IMG/VR virus record: IMGVR_UViG_3300023109_002830
Coordinates: 1 to 64,000 of that record
Strand: one strand, 5' to 3'
DNA from: a virus
DNA length: 64,000 nt
Every line of letters begins with the position of its first letter. Within the stretch, counting starts at the first letter, position 1. The position numbers and the translations under genes were made by a program. Shown here one piece after another: positions 52,762 to 59,984 of the stretch. The notes under the pieces are model-generated. The model was not told the DNA's origin. It did no database searches and saw nothing but the letters and a program-made list of their open reading frames with translations.

Positions 52762-52791
52762 GTGTACAAACCCTCATATATATGATATAAT
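52762..52791 (+). promoter_or_regulatory. Promoter GTGTAC-N18-TATAAT for agt operon
   Basis: GTGTAC, 18 nt, TATAAT, 29 nt before the glycosyltransferase start. AAAAAAGATTAATTTTTT just upstream is a weak AT stem. Confidence 0.83.
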
Positions 52792-52820
52792 AACTATTAT
52801 AATAAAGACAGGTGAAAAAT

Positions 52821-54041
52821 ATGAAAGTCGTACATATTCTAGGCCGCGGCATTGAAGGCTGCGGCGTAACTCGATTTACACTCGAACTAAAAGACTGGGC
52901 ACTAAAACAGGGGTGGGATTATACAGTCTATGCACCTAGTGATAAAAAGTGGACACGTGCCGCATCTCATTATTTAGATGAAAATATTAAACAGTGGAAG
53001 TGGGGTAATAAACCTGCTCGTGGTGATACGATCTGCGGCACTGAATTAATTGTTGAAGATTGCAATAATGCTGATGTAGTACTTATTGGTTCACTACCTT
53101 CTAAAGGTCACCCTGATGATTGTATTGAAAACTTTGGTAAGTTGATTAATGGAATCACGACTAAAAAAGTTATGATTCAACACGATCACAAAATGATGTC
53201 AATCAAGCGTAATGCTTTACTTGATGACGTTATCAAATCTGCAAACGTTATTCTATCATATTCTACTAAAAGTCCTTTTATGGATTACTGTAGAAATCTT
53301 GGTGCTAAAGCTAGTTCATATAGCTTTTGTAATGGTGTTAATGTAGAAAGCATTCGTAAACAATATTGGAAACCTATTGAAGATCAAGATCCTAATCACT
53401 TGAAATGGATTGGCAGGTCTGCATACTGGAAAGGTTTCGATGTTATGTTCGACTTGCAGAAAAGTTTGCCTGATCCTTTGTATACATTAGAAGGAATGGA
53501 AAAATCAATTCAGTTTGTTGATATCCGCGAAAAATTTGAATTCCACGAAATGGCAGAAGACTTTGATGTTCAAACATCACCCGGTGGAAAAGCTTATGTT
53601 TTCGGTGCATTCAAACATGCTGAAATGCTAGAACGTATGTCACGCTGTGGCTTTGGTTTTCAGTTGACAACTCTTCAACCTGAATACATTCAAAACTTTA
53701 TTGAATTTACTCACTTAGAAATTGCTGCTGTTGGTGTAGTTCCAATTTTTAGAAAAGCTTTTGGTGATCATTGTACACACTTGCAAACTGGCAATAGGCT
53801 TACTGCAGATAAAAACACTGGTACGATATGGGCAGGCGAAGTAGGTAGCGATTGGACAGAAACTATTGAAATCATAAATAAGCTTAGAAAAGATAATGTA
53901 ATGCGTGACGAATGGCGTGAAATGGCTTATGAATATTATGCATCGCACAATGGACCGGATGTGTCATTCCCTGATATATTCAATAAAATTGACAAAACAC
54001 CAGACAATCAATCACAGGGACTAGAGGAGTTTTTCGTATGA
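52821..54041 (+). CDS. agt: DNA alpha-glucosyltransferase homologue (T4 Agt-like)
   Basis: 406 residues (T4 Agt: 400), from the ATG at 52821 with AGGTG upstream. Segments shared with T4 alpha-glucosyltransferase include RGIEGCGVTRF (residues 9-19), TRAASH, QHDHKMMSIKRN (120-131), KWIGRSAYWKGF (195-206), AEMLERMSRCGFGFQL (267-282) and FTHLE (296-300). T4 Agt moves glucose from UDP-glucose to hydroxymethylcytosine in DNA. Its tail LEEFFV matches the gp43 clamp-binding end, fitting action behind the fork. The downstream UDP-sugar enzymes raise the question of the real donor. Confidence 0.9.
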   Translation: MKVVHILGRGIEGCGVTRFTLELKDWALKQGWDYTVYAPSDKKWTRAASHYLDENIKQWKWGNKPARGDTICGTELIVEDCNNADVVLIGSLPSKGHPDDCIENFGKLINGITTKKVMIQHDHKMMSIKRNALLDDVIKSANVILSYSTKSPFMDYCRNLGAKASSYSFCNGVNVESIRKQYWKPIEDQDPNHLKWIGRSAYWKGFDVMFDLQKSLPDPLYTLEGMEKSIQFVDIREKFEFHEMAEDFDVQTSPGGKAYVFGAFKHAEMLERMSRCGFGFQLTTLQPEYIQNFIEFTHLEIAAVGVVPIFRKAFGDHCTHLQTGNRLTADKNTGTIWAGEVGSDWTETIEIINKLRKDNVMRDEWREMAYEYYASHNGPDVSFPDIFNKIDKTPDNQSQGLEEFFV

Positions 54042-55000
54042 AACCTAAAAAGATTTTTATAACCGGTATTGCCGGAATGATTGGATACCACACAGCAAAA
54101 AAGTTAATGGATGCAGGTTATCACGTTAGTGGTATTGACAACTTTAACAATTACTACGATCCAAAGCTTAAGCATGCTAGAGAAGCTTTACTTATTGCTA
54201 ATGGATTAGATCCAGAGAATATAATTGTTGGTGATATTGGAAATGTAAATTTTCATAGTATCTTAAAAAATGTAGACTTAGTGATTCACCTTGCAGCATA
54301 TGCAAATCCACGACATGCAATGGCAGAACCGCAGCCATATATCGATACTAATATTTCAGGTACACAGCGTCTTATTGAAGGCGCTGAAAGAAATAAAGTT
54401 CCGATTGTATACGCATCAAGCTCATGTGTTATGCATGGTCAGCCTTTGCCGTGGAATGAAGATGATCGTCCAGCCCTACAAAACAATCCGTATGGTTGGT
54501 CTAAGTATGTAAACGAATGCCAGTTTGCACACAGCACTGTTGTAAAATCTGCCGGTCTTCGCTTCTTTACTGTCTATGGTCCTTATGGTCGACCAGATAT
54601 GGCACTGTTTAAGTTTGCTGATGGTATTGTAGCAGGTACGCCTATTGATCTATACAACTATGGTGATATGAAACGAGACTTTACTTACGTTGATGATATT
54701 GTACAAGGCGTTAAGATTGTAGCTGAAAATATTCTTAATGATAATCAAGAAGTTGACCATGAAGTTTTCTGTATTGGTTATGGTGAGCAAGTAGAATTGG
54801 TTGAGTTTGTAGATGAGATTGAAAAAAATCTTGGACGTAAAGCTGAAAGAAATCTTACACCAGCACATCCCGCTGATACTCCTGAAACTTGGTCAGATAC
54901 AACTAAAATTCAAAAACTTGGATATAAACCTACTACTTCTATTAAAGAAGGTGTAAGTCAATTTATTACATGGTACAAAGAATATTATGGAGTCAATTAA
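54038..55000 (+). CDS. UDP-glucuronate 4-epimerase-like NAD-dependent epimerase
   Basis: 320 residues. NAD loop TGIAGMIGYHTA, GIDNFNNYYDPKLKHAR, YASSSCVMHG, YGWSK (catalytic Tyr/Lys), then FFTVYGPYGRPDMALFKF and MKRDFTYVDDIVQGV. The GRPDMALFKF and Y-D-P-x-LK features match UDP-glucuronate 4-epimerases more than GalE. It would make UDP-galacturonate from the product of the next gene. It overlaps agt by 4 nt and the dehydrogenase by 1 nt. Confidence 0.82.
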   Translation: MKPKKIFITGIAGMIGYHTAKKLMDAGYHVSGIDNFNNYYDPKLKHAREALLIANGLDPENIIVGDIGNVNFHSILKNVDLVIHLAAYANPRHAMAEPQPYIDTNISGTQRLIEGAERNKVPIVYASSSCVMHGQPLPWNEDDRPALQNNPYGWSKYVNECQFAHSTVVKSAGLRFFTVYGPYGRPDMALFKFADGIVAGTPIDLYNYGDMKRDFTYVDDIVQGVKIVAENILNDNQEVDHEVFCIGYGEQVELVEFVDEIEKNLGRKAERNLTPAHPADTPETWSDTTKIQKLGYKPTTSIKEGVSQFITWYKEYYGVN

Positions 55001-55836
55001 TGTTTAATCATACTAGAACTCCTTTGATTGGCATTGTTGGTCACGGCTTTGTAGGTAAAGCTGTTGACTATGGCTTTAGTCAACGTGATGTAAAGAAGTT
55101 TATTGTAGATCCTAATATTGATACAACTATAGACGACTTAACAAAATTTGATCCTGATGTTACTTTTGTTGCAGTACCTACACCAATGTCAGATGACGGG
55201 AAAATCGATGCAAGTATTGTTACAAAGGTAGTTAAAGAACTAATAGATAAGACAAAAGGTTTTGTTGTAGTTAAATCTACAGTGACTCCTGATATTATGA
55301 TGGAGCTAGCAAATTTAGCTAGAGATAGAATTGTTTATAACCCTGAATTCCTTACTGAAAAAAATGCAAATGAAGACTTTATTAATCCTAAAATGCACGT
55401 ATTCGGTGGTGACCCAGGCACTTGTAGATTCATCGAAGAGCTTTTCGAAACCTGTTCGCTCTGCCGTCCATGTCCTGTCTTCCATGTGTCAATTGCTGAA
55501 GCAAGCCTTATCAAATATGGAATCAACAGTTTCCTCGCTACAAAAGTCCTCTGGTTCAATCAGTTTTACGATACTGTTAACGGCCATGGAAATTATAACC
55601 GGATTATTTCTGCTATTGCCAATGATCCTAGGATTGGTCATAGCCACACTATTGTACCTGGCTTTGATGGGAAGCGCGGTTTTGGTGGTGCTTGTTTCCC
55701 TAAAGATACACAAGCTTTATCATACTTTGATCCAGAATTCTCTATCCTTAAAGACGTTATTACAGCCAATAATAAAATTAGGTCAACGTATGAAAAGGAT
55801 TCTAGAGAGAAAGAACAGAATGTAAATTATGACTAG
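55000..55836 (+). CDS. UDP-glucose 6-dehydrogenase, short form
   Basis: 278 residues from the ATG overlapping the previous stop. NAD motif GHGFVG (14-19), VAVPTPM, VKSTVTPD, and the catalytic GFGGACFPKD with Cys232. The usual C-terminal UDP-binding domain (family length about 390-450) is absent, so it is a short version. It would oxidise UDP-glucose to UDP-glucuronate, the substrate of the upstream epimerase. Alternative: GDP-mannose or UDP-N-acetyl sugar dehydrogenase of the same family. Confidence 0.82.
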   Translation: MFNHTRTPLIGIVGHGFVGKAVDYGFSQRDVKKFIVDPNIDTTIDDLTKFDPDVTFVAVPTPMSDDGKIDASIVTKVVKELIDKTKGFVVVKSTVTPDIMMELANLARDRIVYNPEFLTEKNANEDFINPKMHVFGGDPGTCRFIEELFETCSLCRPCPVFHVSIAEASLIKYGINSFLATKVLWFNQFYDTVNGHGNYNRIISAIANDPRIGHSHTIVPGFDGKRGFGGACFPKDTQALSYFDPEFSILKDVITANNKIRSTYEKDSREKEQNVNYD

Positions 55837-57019
55837 TTATGCAAGTATTGTTCCGCTCATAGGCGGTGAAACTTTTGCTATGGAAAACGTGTTTGGTAAT
55901 AAACCCGAATACGTTTTATCATACTCGGGATTTGAAGCAAATGATAGCCAACTTCTTAATCATTATGGGAATAGTATTCCTTACTATAAACTTGATGAAG
56001 TATCTCATACCGCTTCTAAAGTGGACGTGGTCAATTCTGTTTGTCCTTGTGCAGGTTTGTCTAGTCTTAGTGTTAGTTCACGCTCTGATCACGAACATAA
56101 CGACTGGATGATTAAATCTTCTCAATACGTTCTTGAAAATGTACAACCTAAAGTATTGTGGGGTGAGAATGCACCAAGACTTGCATCTAAAATGGGTGAG
56201 CCTGTTGTAAAACAATTAAGACAACTCGCCAAAGACAATGGATACACGTTTAGTTTGTATAAAACAAAATCATTGCTTCATGGATTAAGTCAAATTCGTG
56301 ATAGAGCATTCTTTTTCTTTTGGAAAGGAAAGGCTGTACCTAAATTCGAATTTTATAAAAGACCACATATGAAGATTGAAGACCAAATTAGATCTTCTGC
56401 AAGAAATGATGAAGATCCTATGTCTAAAATTATTGTGCAAAAGGAAAAGCCTTCAGACAATCCTTTTTATCAATTCATCTTAAAAGAAATGTTAGGTGGA
56501 ATTGATCATATAGAATTTGCTAAAAGAATAGAAAAAACTACTAATGTTCTTCATTACTTTGAAGATAACGGTGGTAACTATTATGATATGTCTAAGTGGA
56601 TGATAAAAGAAGGATACGAAAGTCATTCTCAAAAATGTATTCGTATGGGAGATAAGTTAAAAGCAGGTGGTAACATTATGCGTAAGACTACTGAAATCCC
56701 AAAGGATTACATTGGAGCCTTTGTAGGTCATATGCCTATTATGCTTACACACCCAGATGCTGATAGATATTTGTCAATTAGAGAATGTTTAGATATTATG
56801 AAAATGCCTAAAGACTTTCAATTGGTTGGCGGAGTAAAAAATCTAAATATGATTTGTCAGAATGTTCCAGTTACAACAGCAGCTGACATGGCTGCAAACG
56901 TTAAAAGATTTGTTGAAGATGATATTGAATTGGTTGGATCTAACTTTGCAATTCAAGACAATAAATCACAAACCTTTTGGTATGAATCTGAGCCTAACAC
57001 ATTAGAAGTCTTTATGTAG
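55829..57019 (+). CDS. C5-cytosine DNA methyltransferase
   Basis: 396 residues. Motif IV NSVCPCAGLS holds the catalytic Cys74, motif VI is GENAPR (Glu113), motif VIII LSQIRDRAFFF, and a motif X-like end QNVPVTTAADMA. Motif I (PLIGGETFAMENVFG) is unusual. The region between VIII and X, about 130 residues, would be target recognition. It is in the agt operon, so it may tag phage or host cytosines beside hydroxymethylation. Specificity unknown. Confidence 0.83.
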   Translation: MTSYASIVPLIGGETFAMENVFGNKPEYVLSYSGFEANDSQLLNHYGNSIPYYKLDEVSHTASKVDVVNSVCPCAGLSSLSVSSRSDHEHNDWMIKSSQYVLENVQPKVLWGENAPRLASKMGEPVVKQLRQLAKDNGYTFSLYKTKSLLHGLSQIRDRAFFFFWKGKAVPKFEFYKRPHMKIEDQIRSSARNDEDPMSKIIVQKEKPSDNPFYQFILKEMLGGIDHIEFAKRIEKTTNVLHYFEDNGGNYYDMSKWMIKEGYESHSQKCIRMGDKLKAGGNIMRKTTEIPKDYIGAFVGHMPIMLTHPDADRYLSIRECLDIMKMPKDFQLVGGVKNLNMICQNVPVTTAADMAANVKRFVEDDIELVGSNFAIQDNKSQTFWYESEPNTLEVFM

Positions 57020-57020
57020 T

Positions 57021-57620
57021 ATGGTAGAATGGAGGCATGAAATGTGGCTAAATGATAAACCACCTGAATTAGTTAAAATTAATTTAGGTTGTAGCACTCA
57101 AAAAATCAAAGGAATGATAAACGTAGACATCACTCCTACGTGTAACCCTGATAAGGTTATGGACATTTCAAAGAAATGGGATTTCCCTGATGATTACTTT
57201 GATGAAATTCATGCTTATCATATTTTAGAACATCTTGATTACGAACAATTTATTGAATGTATGAAAGAAATATATAGGTGTGGTAAAGATGGATGCTTTG
57301 TTAAAATAGAAATACCACATGTAAGACATGATCATTATTGGGAAGACCCTTCTCATAAGTTACCTATTATGGCAGAAACATTTAACATGTTTCATAGAGA
57401 TACCTGTATAGAAATGTCAAGACTTAATCAAGGAAATACACCACTAGCAATGATTCATAACATTAATATCGTACCAATGAAGTGGCATCGATATTTGGAT
57501 AAAGGTATTAAAGCAAAGCTAGACAAAGGCGAGATTACAATGGACCAGGTGGACTATATGGAACGCCATAATAGTAATATTGTAATGGCTTATGGCATAG
57601 ATGCGTATGTTAGAAAATAA
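57021..57620 (+). CDS. SAM-dependent methyltransferase
   Basis: 199 residues. Class I fold: motif I KINLGCSTQKIKGMINVDI, then DYFDEIHAYHILEHLDY and a VKIEIPHVRHD strand. Similar small enzymes methylate sugars, lipids or small molecules. As last gene of the agt operon it might methylate the DNA-linked sugar or a surface sugar. Substrate unknown. Confidence 0.75.
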   Translation: MVEWRHEMWLNDKPPELVKINLGCSTQKIKGMINVDITPTCNPDKVMDISKKWDFPDDYFDEIHAYHILEHLDYEQFIECMKEIYRCGKDGCFVKIEIPHVRHDHYWEDPSHKLPIMAETFNMFHRDTCIEMSRLNQGNTPLAMIHNINIVPMKWHRYLDKGIKAKLDKGEITMDQVDYMERHNSNIVMAYGIDAYVRK

Positions 57621-57628
57621 ATTTAATG

Positions 57629-57658
57629 GTGTACATACCAGCAAAACTATGGTATAAT
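57629..57658 (+). promoter_or_regulatory. Promoter GTGTAC-N18-TATAAT for uvsX
   Basis: GTGTAC, ATACCAGCAAAACTATGG spacer (18 nt), TATAAT, 31 nt before uvsX. The spacer differs from that of the gp45 promoter at only one position. Confidence 0.87.
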
Positions 57659-57689
57659 AATACTTACAATCGATTAATAGGAGATATGC

Positions 57690-58745
57690 ATGTCAGTAAT
57701 GGACAAGCTTAAGAAAAACTCACGACTAAGTCATACAGAAATTTTGGCTGAATCTAAATTTTTTACTGAAAAAGATATGACACCAACAGACGTACCTATG
57801 GTTAACGTTGCTTTGTCTGGTTCTATTGATGGAGGTTTAGCTCCAGGACTTACTGTACTTGCCGGTCCATCTAAACATTTCAAAACGTCATTTGCTTTGC
57901 TTATGGCTGGAGCATATCTAAAGCAACATAAAGATGCTGTTATGCTTTTTTATGATTCTGAGTTTGGTAGTCCTCAGAGTTACTTTACTCAATTTGGTAT
58001 TGATACCAATCGTGTACTACATACTCCAATTACAAATGTGGAAGAACTGAAGTTTGATTTAATACATCAGCTCGAAAATATTGATAGAAGCGATAAGGTT
58101 ATTGTTGTTATTGATTCAATTGGTAACCTAGCATCTAAAAAAGAAATGGAAGATGCACTAAATGAAAAATCAGTAGCAGATATGACACGTGCTAAAGCCC
58201 TTAAAGGTTTGTTTCGTATGTGTACACCATATCTTAATATGAAAAATATTCCATTGATAGCCGTTAATCATACATATCAAGAAATTGGTTTGTTCCCTAA
58301 AGCAATTGTTTCTGGTGGTACTGGTATATATTATTCAGCCGATAATATTTGGATTCTTGGTCGCCAACAAAATAAAGTAGGTACAGAAATTAAAGGCTAT
58401 CACTTCGTAATTAATGTGGAGAAAAGCCGTTATGTTAAAGAAAAATCAAAAATTCCTATCTCAGTTTCTTGGGAAGGTGGTGTTGAGCCTTATAGTGGTT
58501 TGCTCGCCGTTGGTCTTGCTGGTAACTATGTTGCTAAGCCTTCTAATGGTTGGTACTGTCACGTTGACCGTAGCACTGGCGAGCTTATGGATGCCAAGGT
58601 CAGAGAAAAAGATACTCTAACCGAAGAGTTCTGGAAACCAATCTTAGAAGAAACTGACTTCAAAGATTTTGTAAATAAACAATATGCAATTGGTTCAGAA
58701 TCAATTGTTTCTATGGATGCAATTGTAGAAGAAGCAAATGATTAA
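57690..58745 (+). CDS. uvsX: RecA-like recombinase UvsX
   Basis: 351 residues (T4: 391). Walker A LAGPSKHFKTSFALL, Walker B KVIVVIDSIGNLASK, and AVNHTYQEIGLFPKAIVSGGTGIYY. It performs strand exchange with UvsY and drives recombination-dependent replication. It overlaps the next gene by 8 nt. Confidence 0.96.
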   Translation: MSVMDKLKKNSRLSHTEILAESKFFTEKDMTPTDVPMVNVALSGSIDGGLAPGLTVLAGPSKHFKTSFALLMAGAYLKQHKDAVMLFYDSEFGSPQSYFTQFGIDTNRVLHTPITNVEELKFDLIHQLENIDRSDKVIVVIDSIGNLASKKEMEDALNEKSVADMTRAKALKGLFRMCTPYLNMKNIPLIAVNHTYQEIGLFPKAIVSGGTGIYYSADNIWILGRQQNKVGTEIKGYHFVINVEKSRYVKEKSKIPISVSWEGGVEPYSGLLAVGLAGNYVAKPSNGWYCHVDRSTGELMDAKVREKDTLTEEFWKPILEETDFKDFVNKQYAIGSESIVSMDAIVEEAND

Positions 58746-59052
58746 TTTAGATAAAAAATCAGAAGGCCTTGATTACGAAATCATTCCTGCATCTGAATTA
58801 CCGGATGCAGAACAAGCATGGGATATTCGTATTCTAACTGGAGAATTTTCAGAAACAGTTGTTAGATATGGCAACATTTCTGTTGATGGTAAAGAAGGTG
58901 CATTGCACTTTAACTTTACAATCGCAAGTAGTCCGGATAAAGATTTAACTCCTGACTACGTTCCTTTTCAAGATGAGTGTGGATCTATTCTACATGATAT
59001 TTTGGAAAACGCTTTAACAAAAGACGAAGTAATTTTAACGGAGAGAAAATGA
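58738..59052 (+). CDS. Conserved small protein downstream of uvsX (unknown)
   Basis: 104 residues. Beta-rich pattern (WDIRILTGEFSETVVRYGNISVDG, ALHFNFTIASSPD) and an acidic helix at the end. A gene like this follows uvsX in many marine T4-like phages. No function known. It overlaps the kinase-like gene by 4 nt. Confidence 0.62.
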   Translation: MINLDKKSEGLDYEIIPASELPDAEQAWDIRILTGEFSETVVRYGNISVDGKEGALHFNFTIASSPDKDLTPDYVPFQDECGSILHDILENALTKDEVILTERK

Positions 59053-59549
59053 AAATTCTAGTAATGGGCTTGCCGGGTGCTGGTAAAACTTGGCTAAGCG
59101 AAAGACTGCAAAAAGCTTTACCCGAATGTGCGTGGTATAACGCAGATAAAGTTAGAGGTATGGCTAACGATTGGGACTTTAGTCCTCAAGCAAGACTGCG
59201 CCAAGCAGAAAGAATGCGTAACATTGCAGACTTTGAAGACGGAGAAGAACGTACAGTTATATGTGACTTTGTTTGCCCCTTAGTAGAAACACGTAATATT
59301 TTTGATGCTGATGTTTTAATCTGGGTAAACACTCTTGATGAAGGTAGGTATGACGACACAAATAAAATGTTTGAAAAACCAAATGGTACTGAAGCAGGAG
59401 CTTATTATGAAGTAACTTCTTATATGTCTGATAAAGAAATAGAAGAGTTTGCAAAGAATATTGAAATTCCTCAGTACGACGATAGTGGCTTAGCACAAGT
59501 ATTTGGTGATAGCGATTTTGTTCCTAACTTTCTTAAAAATAAGGAGTAG
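59049..59549 (+). CDS. P-loop kinase, adenylylsulfate-kinase-like
   Basis: 166 residues. Walker A MGLPGAGKTWLS at the N-terminus, then NADKVRGMANDWDFSPQARLRQAERM, like the D-x-x-R-x-x-L and F-x-x-x-x-R segments of APS kinases, and VICDFVCPL. It could phosphorylate APS, a nucleotide or another small hydroxyl compound. The next gene is a nucleotidyltransferase, so a linked activation step is plausible. Confidence 0.7.
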   Translation: MKILVMGLPGAGKTWLSERLQKALPECAWYNADKVRGMANDWDFSPQARLRQAERMRNIADFEDGEERTVICDFVCPLVETRNIFDADVLIWVNTLDEGRYDDTNKMFEKPNGTEAGAYYEVTSYMSDKEIEEFAKNIEIPQYDDSGLAQVFGDSDFVPNFLKNKE

Positions 59550-59552
59550 AAT

Positions 59553-59984
59553 ATGTCAGAATATGTTAACGCAAATGGTAGATTTGATAAATTAAATCCT
59601 ACAGTACAAATGCTTGGTAGATGGCAACCTTGGCACGCTGGTCATACAGAATTATTCAAAAGATGTTTTGCTATAACTGGCCAAGTTTGTATTATGATTA
59701 GGCAAGTACCAGAAAAACGTGAAGCTAATTCTCGTGTGCCTGGGCAAGATGATAATCCTTTTGATATTCTTCAAGTTCAAGATAATATTGTAAAAAATCT
59801 TGGAAAAGAGGGGTTTACTTGTGGTGACGATTATGTTATAATGGTAGTACCAAACATTGTTGATATTAGTTATGGACGTGGAGTTGGTTACACCTTTACT
59901 GAACATGATCTTGGCAATGAAATTCATAACATTTCTGCTACTAAAATTCGTGCAGATTTACGAGCAAAAGGATTACTCGATTGA
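59553..59984 (+). CDS. HxGH nucleotidyltransferase (adenylyl/cytidylyl type)
   Basis: 143 residues. GRWQPWHAGHTELFKR gives the HxGH motif and ISATKIRADL the second I-S-x-T-x-x-R motif of the superfamily (NadM/NadR, CoaD, ATP sulfurylase, cytidylyltransferases). Partner substrate unknown. With the APS-kinase-like protein upstream a sulfate- or sugar-activating pair is possible. An internal promoter motif lies at 59813. Confidence 0.72.
   Translation: MSEYVNANGRFDKLNPTVQMLGRWQPWHAGHTELFKRCFAITGQVCIMIRQVPEKREANSRVPGQDDNPFDILQVQDNIVKNLGKEGFTCGDDYVIMVVPNIVDISYGRGVGYTFTEHDLGNEIHNISATKIRADLRAKGLLD
59813..59842 (+). promoter_or_regulatory. Intragenic promoter GTTTAC-N18-TATAAT before gp41
   Basis: GTTTAC, 18 nt, TATAAT inside the nucleotidyltransferase gene, 138 nt before the gp41 start. 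Confidence 0.5.

Noticed and set aside
52821-54041. Generic GT4 surface glycosyltransferase
   Set aside because: Many short segments along the whole length match T4 DNA alpha-glucosyltransferase, and it lies with gp42 and dCMP deaminase.
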